Shown here in pieces: positions 35,886 to 44,727 of a stretch of 64,000 nucleotides of DNA. Origin of the DNA: Eubacterium ventriosum (GTDB lineage: Bacteria > Bacillota > Clostridia > Lachnospirales > Lachnospiraceae); the NCBI RefSeq assembly GCF_025150745.1, contig NZ_CP102282.1:1375501-1439500 (forward strand). The letters run 5' to 3'. How positions within the stretch are numbered: position 1 is the stretch's first letter; each line of letters opens with the position of its first letter. A program made the position numbers and the translations under genes. The notes beneath the pieces were generated by a model. The model had not been told where the DNA came from. It saw only the letters and a program-made list of their open reading frames with translations, and ran no database searches.

Positions 35886-37370
35886 ATGGGTAAGCCAACA
35901 GGATTTTTAGATTATGAACGTGAAGATGCAAAGGCATCTTCACCTAAAGAAAGAATAAAAAACTTTAACGAATTTCATGAACATTTATCTGAAGAAAAGC
36001 AAAAATGCCAGGCAGCAAGATGTATGGATTGTGGCGTGCCATTTTGCCAAAATGGTAAAGTAATATCAGGTATGGTATCAGGCTGTCCTCTGAACAATCT
36101 GGTTCCTGAATGGAATGATCTTTTATATCATGGAAATATGGAACAGGCATATAACCGTCTTCACAAGACTAACAACTTTCCTGAATTTACTTCAAGAGTT
36201 TGTCCTGCACTTTGTGAAAAAGCATGTACATGTAGTCTTTATGGAGATGCGGTAAGTGTTAGAGACAACGAATATAGCATAATAGAAAATGCTTACAAGG
36301 AAGGATATGCGTCAGCAAAAACTCCGTCAGTTAGAACAGGCAAAAAAGTAGCTGTAATCGGTTCAGGCCCTTCAGGACTTGCAGTTGCAGACCAGTTAAA
36401 CAAGAGAGGTCACAGTGTAACCGTATATGAACGTGATGACAGAGTAGGCGGACTTCTTATGTATGGTATTCCAAATATGAAGCTTGAAAAACACGTTATT
36501 GACAGAAAAGTTAATATTATGAAAGAAGAAGGAATAAAGTTTATTACAGGTGTAAATGTTGGAAAAGACATTAAAGCATCAGTATTATTAAAACAATATG
36601 ACAAAGTAGTATTAGCATGTGGTTCAAGAAATCCAAGAGATATAAAAGCAGAAGGAAGAGATGCCAAGGGAATTTATTTTGCAGTAGACTTTTTAACATC
36701 AACAACAAAAAGCTTATTGGATAACGATTTAAAAGAAGGCACATTTATTTCAGCCAAAGGTAAAGACGTTGTTGTAATTGGTGGTGGTGACACAGGAAAT
36801 GACTGTGTTGGTACAGCTATCAGACATGGAGCAAAAAGCGTTATTCAGTTGGAAATGATGCCAAAAGCACCGGATAAACGTGCAGAAAACAATCCATGGC
36901 CTGAATGGCCAAGAATCTGCAAAACAGATTACGGTCAGGAAGAAGCCATTGCAGTATTTGGTAATGATCCAAGAATATATCAGACAACAGTAAAAGAGTT
37001 TAAAAAGGACAAGTCAGGAAATCTTACAAAACTTGTACTTGTAAAACTTGAAGCTAAGAAAGATGAGAAAACAGGCAGATTAAATATGGTTGAAATACCT
37101 GGAAGCGAATATGAAGTAAACTGTCAGTTAGTTCTTATTGCAGCAGGATTTTTAGGCAGTGAAAATTATGTAACAAAAGAATTTAAGGTAGATATAACAG
37201 ACAGAACAAATGTGGCTACAAAGGCAGGAAAGTACGCAACAAGTGTTCCAAACGTATTTACAGCCGGAGATATGCACAGAGGCCAGTCATTGGTAGTATG
37301 GGCAATTCGTGAAGGCCGTGACTGCGCAAGAGAAGTGGATGAATCATTAATGGGGTACACAATGCTGTAG
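35886..37370 (+). CDS. gltD: Glutamate synthase, small (NADPH) subunit
   Basis: Passes electrons from NAD(P)H through FAD and 4Fe-4S clusters to the large subunit. The 494-residue protein has the N-terminal cysteine-rich region (CMDCGVPFC, CPLNNLVPEW, CPALCEKACTC), an FAD dinucleotide fold (VAVIGSGPSGLAVADQ) at about 155-175 and a second one for NAD(P)H (VVVIGGGDTGNDC) near 295. AGGAGG lies between the stop of gltB and this ATG. It ends the gltBD operon, with a terminator about 35 bp after the stop. Confidence 0.97.
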   Translation: MGKPTGFLDYEREDAKASSPKERIKNFNEFHEHLSEEKQKCQAARCMDCGVPFCQNGKVISGMVSGCPLNNLVPEWNDLLYHGNMEQAYNRLHKTNNFPEFTSRVCPALCEKACTCSLYGDAVSVRDNEYSIIENAYKEGYASAKTPSVRTGKKVAVIGSGPSGLAVADQLNKRGHSVTVYERDDRVGGLLMYGIPNMKLEKHVIDRKVNIMKEEGIKFITGVNVGKDIKASVLLKQYDKVVLACGSRNPRDIKAEGRDAKGIYFAVDFLTSTTKSLLDNDLKEGTFISAKGKDVVVIGGGDTGNDCVGTAIRHGAKSVIQLEMMPKAPDKRAENNPWPEWPRICKTDYGQEEAIAVFGNDPRIYQTTVKEFKKDKSGNLTKLVLVKLEAKKDEKTGRLNMVEIPGSEYEVNCQLVLIAAGFLGSENYVTKEFKVDITDRTNVATKAGKYATSVPNVFTAGDMHRGQSLVVWAIREGRDCAREVDESLMGYTML

Positions 37371-37406
37371 TGGGATGAAATATCAGAAAAGACATAATAT
37401 AAAAGG

Positions 37407-37447
37407 AACAGGACCGTCAGTTGAAAAGGCTGAAAGGTCCTGTTTTT
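37407..37447 (+). terminator. Rho-independent terminator of gltBD
   Basis: AACAGGACC (37407-37415) pairs with GGTCCTGTT (37436-37444), with CAG/CTG pairs inside, followed by TTTT. Confidence 0.85.
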
Positions 37448-37511
37448 AAGTTTGATTGAATTGAGTCCCGTGTCAAGGACATTTTCAAAAAGTTTGTAGT
37501 GATTTTTAAAT

Positions 37512-38063
37512 TGCTCCATATGAGTTAAAAGTTGTTCGTATGGGGCAAAAACAAGGCTTGAATACATTCAAACTTAACGTGAACTACCCCATGGAGTAAG
37601 GCTTGCGCAGAATATGGGGCAAGTACAAAGCTTGTATATATTCAAATTTAATAGAAACTACCCCATGGAGTAAGAGCTGCGTAGGATATGAGGTAATTTT
37701 AAAAGATTTGTACCATATGAGCAGAAAATATCGTATATGGTACAGATATGAAGTTTGCCCAGTTTGATTTCTAAGAAATCTGTACCATATAAGCAAGAAA
37801 TATCGTATATGGTACAGATATGAAGTTTGCTCGGCTTGATTTTTAAGAAATCTGTACCATATAAGCAGAAATTATCATATATGGTACAGATATGAAGTTT
37901 GCCCAGCTTGATTTATAAGAAATATGTACCATATAAGCAGAAATTATCGTATATGGTACAGATATGAAGTTTGTCTAGTTAGATTTCTAATAAATCTGTA
38001 CCATATGAGCAAAAATTATCATATATGGTACAGATATGAAGTTTGTCTAGTTAGATTTAGAAT
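37512..38063. repeat. Array of eight hairpin-forming repeats (about 72-bp period)
   Basis: Five close copies of 72 bp start at 37709, 37781, 37853, 37925 and 37997. Each contains a hairpin TGTACCATAT / ATATGGTACA (perfect 10 bp around a 16-nt loop) followed by a shared tail AGATATGAAGTTTG and an AT-rich joint. Three older, diverged units precede them at about 37512, 37585 and 37659 with stems such as GCTCCATAT/GTATGGGGC and TACCCCATG/ATATGGGGCA, where both arms changed together. The array begins about 65 bp after the gltBD terminator and ends at the next terminator. No coding frame is supported. There are no unique spacers, so it is not CRISPR. Confidence 0.9.
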
Positions 38064-38067
38064 AAAC

Positions 38068-38137
38068 AAAGAGCTATGCTTAGAAAAAAATCTTACCATT
38101 GAGAAGATGTAAGAAATCTAATAGGCATAGCTCTTTT
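38068..38137. terminator. Bidirectional terminator between the repeat array and the minus-strand Ig-like gene
   Basis: AAAGAGCTATGC (38068-38079) pairs perfectly with GCATAGCTCTTT (38125-38136), with a smaller stem CTTAC/GTAAG inside. A and T runs on both sides allow termination in either direction. Confidence 0.7.
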
Positions 38138-38156
38138 GAGTATTTACAATAACAAA

Positions 38157-38861
38157 TTAAATTGCTAAGAAGTACTTAATAACAGTTGTTATTGAAATAT
38201 TAGAATTTTTAATTTTGTAATATTGTCCGTTCAGGTTGAAAATAGTATCTCCCAATCCTATGCTTGCAGAATGATTGTCAGATAATCCTAAAGTTATTTT
38301 AAAACCTCCAGATAACATTGGATTGTCCATTTTTTCAACATCAAGCATAGACATGTAGGAAAGAATAGCAGAAATTCTATTTTGGTCACTTGTTTCATAA
38401 GGTACATCATTAATGTAGTAACTTATTTTTGAAACGCCTCCTGAAATATAAGCATCAAATAAGTTGTTTTTCTTGTAGCCCTCAGTTGGTGGCAGTGGGC
38501 ACTTATTGGCAACTGTTGGTGTAGTTACTGATTCATTTACTCTTACCTTGCACTTTAATACATATTTCTTGCCATTTTGTTTAACAGTGGCTTTTACAAC
38601 TGTTGAACCTACTTTCTTTGCAGAAACAATTCCTTTTTTGGAAACCTTTACAATTTTAGAATTATTAGACTTCCAAGATATTTTCGCATTTTTACTAAGC
38701 TTTTTAATCTTAAGTGTTTTCTTTGAACCTGTTTCTAATGAAATCTTAGTTGAAGATAACTTTGGAGTCTGTTGTTTAGCCGAAACACTAGTGCTATTAA
38801 ACAAACAAAAACTGCTTAGCATCATCATAGTAACAAAAATAAACATAAATCTTCTTTTCAT
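38157..38861 (-). CDS. Secreted protein with bacterial Ig-like (BIG2) domain
   Basis: A 234-residue exported protein on the minus strand. The signal peptide ends near SVSA (residue 28). Residues about 33-110 form a BIG2-type Ig-like domain: LSSTKISLETGSKKTLKI, then ISWKSNNSKIVKVS and GIVSAKKVGSTVVKATV (cited as landmarks). The rest (about 115-234) is an uncharacterised domain without catalytic motifs. AAGGAGG lies upstream of the ATG. BIG2 domains occur in surface adhesins and wall proteins. The transcription unit points toward the hairpin array and shares its terminator. Confidence 0.85.
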   Translation of the reverse strand: MKRRFMFIFVTMMMLSSFCLFNSTSVSAKQQTPKLSSTKISLETGSKKTLKIKKLSKNAKISWKSNNSKIVKVSKKGIVSAKKVGSTVVKATVKQNGKKYVLKCKVRVNESVTTPTVANKCPLPPTEGYKKNNLFDAYISGGVSKISYYINDVPYETSDQNRISAILSYMSMLDVEKMDNPMLSGGFKITLGLSDNHSASIGLGDTIFNLNGQYYKIKNSNISITTVIKYFLAI

Positions 38862-38950
38862 ATCATTTACCTCCTTAAATAACCGACCTACTTTTGGTAA
38901 ATCAATTATAATATATTTGATTAAAAAATGAAAGAATGTTAAGATAAAAA

Positions 38951-39073
38951 TTAGGAGAGAGTGGTTGTGGAAAGACCACTCTCTTATCTATATTAGAGGG
39001 AATCGAGCAGCCTGACAGCGGAGTGTTAATCCTTAAGGATTGTGATATGTATGGAATGAAGTTACAACAATGA
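38951..39073 (+). pseudogene. Fragment of an ABC transporter ATPase (Walker A region)
   Basis: The frame reads GESGCGKTTLLSILEG then EQPDSGVLILKDCDMYGMK, which is the Walker A box and following strand of a MacB/bacitracin-type ABC ATPase. It stops at TGA 39071-39073 after about 40 codons. No start or rest of the ATPase is present. The GAGAGTGGT/ACCACTCTC inverted repeat seen here is a by-product of the Walker A codons rather than a terminator. Confidence 0.65.
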
Positions 39074-39194
39074 TTAAAAGAATGGATGCAGTATTCGAAA
39101 TCAAAAACAAAAAACTTAAAAGGACAGACTATTATGCTTAAAATTACAACAAAAATTATGGAAAGACAAAAGGTGTCAAATATCATTTTGAAAA

Positions 39195-39431
39195 GATGGC
39201 GAACATAAATATTCATTTAATAAGCAGTCTATACATATAAGTAAAATAGTAAATCAAGGGTATAATAATTCTAATATATCAGGTGAAGCTTTGAAGAAAC
39301 TTGACAGGGAAGTGTTAATAATATTGTATAATTTAATTATTGTTATTATAATTTCTATAATCAGTCGTTTGGTTATAGTTCGTAGCCTTAACAAAATGAA
39401 GGTTAGAGACTGGTTGAGAGGAATTGTGTAG
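39195..39431 (+). pseudogene. Fragment of an FtsX-like ABC permease (C-terminal end)
   Basis: The frame ends with one hydrophobic helix followed by RLVIVRSLNKMKVRDWLRG, the typical C-terminus of MacB/FtsX-type permeases. It is preceded by an in-frame TGA (before 39192) and no start. With the ATPase fragment 120 bp upstream it marks a transporter operon reduced by large internal deletions. The gap 39074-39194 shows no further recognisable coding sequence. Confidence 0.55.
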
Positions 39432-39451
39432 TAAGTAAAAGGAGGCAGCTT

Positions 39452-40507
39452 ATGAATGGAAGTCACATTGCCATTCCAACCATTCTTAAGGTAGGAAAAG
39501 GCACTTTAAAAGATATAGGAAGTTACATTAAGGACAGCAGAATTGAAAATGCTGTAGTTTATTTTGGAAATGGTCTGGTTGATATGTTTGGAGATACTGT
39601 TCTTCAATCATTTCAAAAGGAAAATATTAATGTTTTGGAATATAAGGAACTGGATTCTATTAAAATAGAAGATATAATAGATTTGGCTTTTTCAATTGAC
39701 AGCAAGGCACAGATTATTGTTGGAATTGGTGGTGGAAAGGTTATTGATGCTGCAAAATATGCAGCTTATTTAAGAAAATTACCTTTCATTAGTGTGCCTA
39801 CATCTGCATCCAGTGACGGCTTTTCCAGTGCCAGTGCGTCATTACTTGTTAATGGAAGAAGAACTTCTGTGCCGGCAAAACTTGCATATGGAATTATTGC
39901 AGACACTGATGTTATAAAAAGTGCTCCGGAAAAGTTTTTGTATTCAGGTATTGGTGATTTGGTATCAAAAATTACAGCACTTTACGATTGGGTATTTGAG
40001 GACGAACACGGATATGCGGTGTTAAACGATTTTGCCATGATGATTGCAAAAAAAGCAGTAAATAGTTTTGTAAGAACTCCTTTTGAGAGTATAAAAGATG
40101 ACCTGTTCTTAAGAGAACTTCTTGATTCTCTTGCAATGAGTGGAATTGCCAATGAAATAGCAGGAAACAGTTCTCCTGCAAGTGGAAGCGAACATCTTAT
40201 TTCTCATGCTTTAGATAAAACATTGGAGCATCCGCAACTTCATGGAATTCAGGTTGGAATTGCAACTTATATAATGAGCAAGGTTCAGAACCACAGATAT
40301 ATTCGTGTAAATAAGATTTTTGAAGATACAGGTTTCTGGGATTATGTAAGCACCCTTGGACTAAAACGTGAGGATTATGCAAAGGCAATTGATATTGCAC
40401 CATCAATAAAACCACACAGACATACTTATCTCCATGAGAAAAAATATAGGGAGCTGGCAAAAAAAGTTCTCTATGAAGATGAAGTTTTAAAGAAAGTGTT
40501 TGGCTGA
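39452..40507 (+). CDS. sn-Glycerol-1-phosphate dehydrogenase (AraM/EgsA type)
   Basis: Reduces dihydroxyacetone phosphate to sn-glycerol-1-phosphate with NAD(P)H. The 351-residue protein belongs to the iron/zinc alcohol dehydrogenase-like group: GIGGGKVIDAAKYAAY is the nucleotide-binding turn, and SVPTSASSDGFSSASAS, GSEHLISHAL and the LHGIQVG histidine are metal-site landmarks. AAAGGAGG precedes the ATG. The enzyme is typical of archaea, but related bacterial proteins (AraM) make glycerol-1-phosphate for heptaprenylglyceryl phosphate-type lipids. No PcrB-like partner is seen in this window. Confidence 0.9.
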   Translation: MNGSHIAIPTILKVGKGTLKDIGSYIKDSRIENAVVYFGNGLVDMFGDTVLQSFQKENINVLEYKELDSIKIEDIIDLAFSIDSKAQIIVGIGGGKVIDAAKYAAYLRKLPFISVPTSASSDGFSSASASLLVNGRRTSVPAKLAYGIIADTDVIKSAPEKFLYSGIGDLVSKITALYDWVFEDEHGYAVLNDFAMMIAKKAVNSFVRTPFESIKDDLFLRELLDSLAMSGIANEIAGNSSPASGSEHLISHALDKTLEHPQLHGIQVGIATYIMSKVQNHRYIRVNKIFEDTGFWDYVSTLGLKREDYAKAIDIAPSIKPHRHTYLHEKKYRELAKKVLYEDEVLKKVFG

Positions 40508-40529
40508 ATATAAGCTATTGTGGTATAAT
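40500..40529 (+). promoter_or_regulatory. Extended -10 promoter of the flavoprotein gene
   Basis: TTGGCT (40500-40505) overlapping the stop of the preceding gene, 18 bp, TATAAT (40524-40529) preceded by TGG. Confidence 0.5.
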
Positions 40530-40564
40530 ACTTTAGTTCAAGTGATTTATTTTTGGAGGATAAT

Positions 40565-41185
40565 ATGAAAGTATTAATGTTTAACGGAAGCCCTAAAGCT
40601 AAGGGCTGTACATATACAGCATTGGAAGAGATGGCTAAAGTCTTAAATGAAGAAGGCATTGAAACAGAGATTATGCACGTAGGAGCACACCCACAGGGAA
40701 GTTGTATGGGCTGTGGCGGTTGCTCAAAAACAGGTGAATGTGTGTATGGTGGAGAAGTAGTTGAAGCAGCAAAGAAGCTTAAAGAAGCTGACGGAGTCGT
40801 TTTTGGAAGCCCTGTTCATTATGCATCAATTAGTGGAAATATGATGGGATTTCTTCACAGATTATCATGGAGTGCAGGAAAAGATTTAAAATATAAACCG
40901 GCAGCTATGGTTGTAAGTGCAAGAAGAGCAGGAACAACAAGTGCTCTTGATGAAATTGCAAAGATACCTGAGTTTTTCCATATGCCATTAATTAACGGAA
41001 ATTATTGGCCAATGGTTCACGGAAGCAATCCAGATGATGTAAGAAAAGATGAAGAAGGTCTTCAGATAGTAAGAAATATTGGACGAAATATGGCTTGGAT
41101 TTTGAAGTGTATTCAGGTTGGAAAAGAAAATGGAATTGAACATCCACAGCCGGAAGATCCAGTTAAGACTAATTTCATCCGTTAA
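40565..41185 (+). CDS. Iron-sulfur flavoprotein / NADPH-dependent FMN reductase family protein
   Basis: A 206-residue flavodoxin-fold protein. Start ATG 40565 is five bases after GGAGG. The N-terminus MKVLMFNGSPKAKG binds FMN phosphate; the compact cysteine motif SCMGCGGCSKTGEC (about 46-59) is that of iron-sulfur flavoproteins carrying a 4Fe-4S cluster; FGSPVHYASISG is the flavin ring loop. It probably functions as an electron-transfer or reductase protein in redox defence. It has its own extended -10 promoter; nothing in its neighbours reveals a specific partner. Confidence 0.88.
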   Translation: MKVLMFNGSPKAKGCTYTALEEMAKVLNEEGIETEIMHVGAHPQGSCMGCGGCSKTGECVYGGEVVEAAKKLKEADGVVFGSPVHYASISGNMMGFLHRLSWSAGKDLKYKPAAMVVSARRAGTTSALDEIAKIPEFFHMPLINGNYWPMVHGSNPDDVRKDEEGLQIVRNIGRNMAWILKCIQVGKENGIEHPQPEDPVKTNFIR

Positions 41186-41286
41186 TAAAACTGTTACAAA
41201 ATATTTATCTGATTTAAAAGAAAGAATGGTAGAGTACTGACTAAGGGTAAGTGCTAACTTAAAAACGGATAGCGAAAGGAGATCTT

Positions 41287-41934
41287 ATGAAAGACCAGAC
41301 TATTATTGACAATGAAGCAGAGAACAAGGATTTACATAATGCTTCAGACAAGAAAGAAAAAGAGAAAGTTGATCCCAAGAAGGAATTTTTCAGTTGGGTA
41401 AGAATTTTTGTTGTAGCCATTGCTTTGGCATTGTGCATTAATAATTTTCTTATAATTAATGCCAACGTACCATCAGGTTCAATGGAGAATACAATTATGA
41501 CAGGTTCAAGAATGATTGGACTTAGAACAGCTTATTGGTTCAAGGAACCACAGAGAGGTGAAATCATAATTTTCAAATATCCTGATGATGAATCAGAAAA
41601 CTTTGTAAAGAGAGTAATCGGTTTGCCGGGAGAAAAGGTAACAATTAAAGATTCAAAGATTTATATTAATGACTCAAAAGAGCCATTAAAAGAAACATAC
41701 TTAAAAGAGGATTGGTACTGGGAAAATGGTTCAGAGGAATCCGGTGGAGAGCTTGTATATCAAGTGCCAGAAGACAGTTATTTCGTCTTAGGTGACAACA
41801 GAAACAATTCTAAGGATTCAAGACTTTGGACAACAACAAACTATGTAAGCAAGTCAAAGATAATTGCAAAGGCAGAGTTTGTATATTGGCCATGGAAAGT
41901 CAAGGGAATGCTGGAAACAGCCAAGTATGACTAA
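41287..41934 (+). CDS. lepB: Type I signal peptidase
   Basis: Removes signal peptides from exported proteins at the outer face of the membrane. The 215-residue protein has a charged cytoplasmic N-terminus of about 38 residues, one membrane helix (about 39-58), then the catalytic Ser65 (PSGSMENTI), Lys108 (KRVIGLPGE) and the conserved GDNRNNSKDSR. AAAGGAGAT precedes the ATG. It is the expected processing enzyme for the many secreted proteins encoded in this window. A terminator follows directly. Confidence 0.95.
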   Translation: MKDQTIIDNEAENKDLHNASDKKEKEKVDPKKEFFSWVRIFVVAIALALCINNFLIINANVPSGSMENTIMTGSRMIGLRTAYWFKEPQRGEIIIFKYPDDESENFVKRVIGLPGEKVTIKDSKIYINDSKEPLKETYLKEDWYWENGSEESGGELVYQVPEDSYFVLGDNRNNSKDSRLWTTTNYVSKSKIIAKAEFVYWPWKVKGMLETAKYD

Positions 41935-41956
41935 GTCAGAACGAAATAAGAAACAA

Positions 41957-41990
41957 AGAAGGTATATCGCAAGTAAGTGATATACCTTTT
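41957..41990 (+). terminator. Rho-independent terminator of lepB
   Basis: AAGGTATATC pairs with GATATACCTT over ten bases, followed by TT and a T-rich tail. Confidence 0.85.
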
Positions 41991-42108
41991 ACTTTTGTGC
42001 AAAAACAAGACAAACTAAACAACTTGTCACAAAATTTGTACATGTTGTCTTTCTAATATGCAATTTCTACATAAAAATGTAAAAAATATATAATAAAAAT
42101 ATTTCAAA

Positions 42109-42139
42109 TTGTGTTATTTTGTAATGAAAATGTTATAAT
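42109..42139 (+). promoter_or_regulatory. Extended -10 promoter of the NlpC/P60 gene
   Basis: TATAAT at 42134-42139 is preceded by TGT; the best -35 (TTGTGT, 42109-42114) is 19 bp away, so the extended -10 probably dominates. Confidence 0.5.
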
Positions 42140-42177
42140 AACATAATAAATGAAAAAAGGACGAGCAACATAAGAGA

Positions 42178-43533
42178 ATGAAAAAGAAAATTATAGTGGC
42201 ATCAGTGTTTACAGTAGCCTTAATTGGCGGAATTATAGGAATTAAATCTGTTTCAGGAGGACATCACACAAGCGGAGCGGAGACGAAGATTGTACAGAAA
42301 ACAACAATTCAGGAAACAACTACAGCAGTGCAACATGAGACAAAGGCACCTGTAGAAACTAAGAAAAAGGTTGATTTGATTTTTCCTGAAAAGTATAAGA
42401 ATGTAAGTGCAATAAAGATTGAAAAGAAGAAAGTCAAGTCTGAAGATGATTCAGATGAGATGGTTGAAATATACGAGAAGGACGATGAAAAGTCTAAAGT
42501 TGTAGGAATTGGTGTAGATGGCAGTTACGTTAAGATTCTAAAAAAGGGAAAGAAATTTTATCAGATTAAATCTAAAAAGATTACAGGATATGTTAAGAAA
42601 GAAAATGTAGTAACAGGCAAGAATGCTAAGGAAGTTTTAATTGAAGCCAAGGACGTTATTGTAAAGGTTAAGGTGAAGAAAACAGAACTTAGAAGCGAAG
42701 ATAATAAGAAATCAAAAGTTTTGTGCAATCTACAGGAGAAGGCAGAATATCCAATAACAGATATAAGTAAGGACAAGAAGTGGATTAAAGTAGAGAGAAC
42801 ATCCACAATGTCAGGATGGGTTAAGACTAAAGATGTTACTGTAAAGATTCACAAGGAATATTTGTATACCCCGGAAGAATATGATGATATGCTTGAGCAG
42901 GAATGGGCAGCTAATGCTATTACATATACTTTGGAAGAAACTTCTCTTCCAAAAGAAGGCGAAGCAGCAGAGTTTTTGAAATATGCAACACAATTCCTTG
43001 GAAACAGATATGTTTGGGGTGGAACAAGTCTTACAAGTGGAGCAGACTGTTCAGGTTTTACAATGTCTTTGTTTAAAAAATTTGGATATAGTTTAAGCAG
43101 AACGGCAGCAGAGCAGGCTTACAATGGCAAAGCAGTAAAAAGTAACAAGCTTAAACCGGGAGATTTAGTATTTTATCATACCGACAGAAAAAACAAGAAT
43201 AGAATAAGTCATGTTGCTATTTATATTGGCGACGGGAAGATTCTTCATTCTGCAAACAAGACTCAGGGTGTAATAATTTCAAGACTTGGCAATCCTTGTG
43301 CCGCAAGACGAATTTTAAGTGGAAAGTTAGTAAAAAAAGACAAGGATAAAGATAAAGAAAAAACAGCAGTTGTATCAACAAAGAAAGATATTAAACGATT
43401 AAATCAGGAAACAACAACTGAAGAAGAAAGTTCAACTGTTGAAATAGAAAAAACGACACAAGTTCCTAATACTACAGAAGTGGAAACAACTACAAAGGTA
43501 GAGGAAACTGAAAGTTGTACAGATGAAGAATAA
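42178..43533 (+). CDS. Secreted NlpC/P60 peptidoglycan hydrolase with SH3-like domains
   Basis: A 451-residue endopeptidase cutting peptidoglycan stem peptides. N-terminal signal/anchor helix (about 4-23), a threonine-rich linker (TTIQETTTAVQ), two SH3-like regions (about 75-150 and 160-225), a helical joint, and the NlpC/P60 domain (about 262-385) with catalytic Cys291 (ADCSGF), His345 (ISHVAIYIG) and His357 (ILHSAN). The C-terminus is a KDKDKDKEK segment followed by a second threonine/glutamate-rich tail of about 60 residues that does not look like a wall anchor. A strong hairpin terminator follows. All active-site residues are present. Confidence 0.93.
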   Translation: MKKKIIVASVFTVALIGGIIGIKSVSGGHHTSGAETKIVQKTTIQETTTAVQHETKAPVETKKKVDLIFPEKYKNVSAIKIEKKKVKSEDDSDEMVEIYEKDDEKSKVVGIGVDGSYVKILKKGKKFYQIKSKKITGYVKKENVVTGKNAKEVLIEAKDVIVKVKVKKTELRSEDNKKSKVLCNLQEKAEYPITDISKDKKWIKVERTSTMSGWVKTKDVTVKIHKEYLYTPEEYDDMLEQEWAANAITYTLEETSLPKEGEAAEFLKYATQFLGNRYVWGGTSLTSGADCSGFTMSLFKKFGYSLSRTAAEQAYNGKAVKSNKLKPGDLVFYHTDRKNKNRISHVAIYIGDGKILHSANKTQGVIISRLGNPCAARRILSGKLVKKDKDKDKEKTAVVSTKKDIKRLNQETTTEEESSTVEIEKTTQVPNTTEVETTTKVEETESCTDEE

Positions 43534-43575
43534 ACATAAAAAAGAGTTGTACTAAAAAATGTATAGTAAGTGAGA

Positions 43576-43626
43576 ATGGGCTACTATCTTTGTAAAATAA
43601 AATTTGCAAAGATAGTGGCCCATTTA
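43576..43626. terminator. Strong, probably bidirectional terminator
   Basis: ATGGGCTACTATCTTTG (43576-43592) pairs with CAAAGATAGTGGCCCAT (43607-43623), 17 bp with one wobble. It lies between convergent genes and can serve both. Confidence 0.8.
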
Positions 43627-43658
43627 ATGTTTTGTGGAATAGTATAAAAGTTGAATTT

Positions 43659-44555
43659 TTATAGATTATCATAATAAATAATTTCTGATGTGGTAATAAA
43701 GTTAAGTTTCTTATAAAGATTATATGCCGGAACGTTTTCTTTTGTAACGTGAAGTATAATATTTTGGCATATATTTTTTATATCATATAAAGAATATTGT
43801 AAAAGAAGTTTGCTGTAACCATTGCCACGAAAAGCTTCATTAATTTCAACATTATGAATGCATCCACAGGTTTCAAAAATGCTTACGAAACAGGAACCAA
43901 TGTTGTTATTATCTTTAAAAATCTCAAATATAATTTCATCTTCATTTTCTGTTTTCTTAAAATCAATTGAACAGTCAAAGGATGAAGGCTTTTCAACAAT
44001 GTTGTCTGTGTTAATAACCATTGAACATTCAGTGGTACTTGGATAATAACCATTGATTCTAAGAAAATTTGGAGCTGTCTTATTATCTTTTGCAACAGGA
44101 ATGGAAATATAGAAATCTTCCATTTCATAAGAAAGCTTCTCCATAAGATAATTGCCAATGTTATTATTGCGATATTCGGGCAATACAAAGCCACAAATTT
44201 CTGCAGTTGATTCATCTATGAGATAGATGGAAATAAAACCTACAATTGTTTTATCTTTTTTTGCAATAATGACTTTTGAATAATCATCTTCTAAAGTATT
44301 ATTATCTTTTATATTTTCATTCGGTTCATTATCAATAGTTGTTTCACAATCCTCGTTATCAATAAAAAATGTATTCTTAACATTATCAAAATTATTACAT
44401 ATATTAGCAATATTAGACAGATCTTCATAAAGTTTATCATTTATTTCAGATATAAATTCAAACGTAAGATTATCTAAATCTATTTCAGAGCTATTTTTTG
44501 CATTAGAATTACAATTATTATTAGAATCACAATCTGTTTTAAAATCATAGTTCAT
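43659..44555 (-). CDS. Protein with two GNAT-like acetyltransferase domains
   Basis: About 298 residues on the minus strand. Start ATG at 44555 has GCGGAG about eight bases upstream; a TTG seven codons earlier is possible. The first half contains an acetyl-CoA-type loop in LPEYRNNNIGNYLMEKL (about 127-143), the second in NEAFRGNGYSKLLLQYSL (about 241-258), so two GNAT folds in tandem, as in mycothiol-synthase-like proteins. The N-terminal 25 residues are rich in Asn, Asp and Ser. Substrate is unknown. It is transcribed toward the NlpC/P60 gene and divergently from nfo. Confidence 0.8.
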   Translation of the reverse strand: MNYDFKTDCDSNNNCNSNAKNSSEIDLDNLTFEFISEINDKLYEDLSNIANICNNFDNVKNTFFIDNEDCETTIDNEPNENIKDNNTLEDDYSKVIIAKKDKTIVGFISIYLIDESTAEICGFVLPEYRNNNIGNYLMEKLSYEMEDFYISIPVAKDNKTAPNFLRINGYYPSTTECSMVINTDNIVEKPSSFDCSIDFKKTENEDEIIFEIFKDNNNIGSCFVSIFETCGCIHNVEINEAFRGNGYSKLLLQYSLYDIKNICQNIILHVTKENVPAYNLYKKLNFITTSEIIYYDNL

Positions 44556-44727
44556 ATTATTAGTCTCCGCTTTCAATAAAAATTACTTAATTAGAGTATC
44601 ATAAAGATAAAAATAATCCAACAAAAATAGTAAAACCTTATGGAATGTGGTATATTGTTTTAGGTAAAATCAATATGAAACAGATAATATTAAAATCAAG
44701 AATAGAAAGTTAAAAATGGTATAGCAT

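Noticed and set aside
37709-38063. CRISPR array
   Set aside because: Units are contiguous 72-bp copies without unique spacers, and no cas gene is present.
37584-38112. Small reading frames within the hairpin array (both strands)
   Set aside because: They consist of repeated translations of the 72-bp unit and vary with the repeat number; no ribosome sites.
38953-38986. Terminator hairpin GAGAGTGGT/ACCACTCTC
   Set aside because: The inverted repeat is produced by Walker A codons of an ABC ATPase fragment and has no T tract after it.
43659-44576. Foreign origin of the double GNAT gene because of its Asn/Asp-rich start
   Set aside because: The rest of the gene has the same base composition as its neighbours; the low-complexity start alone is not evidence of transfer.
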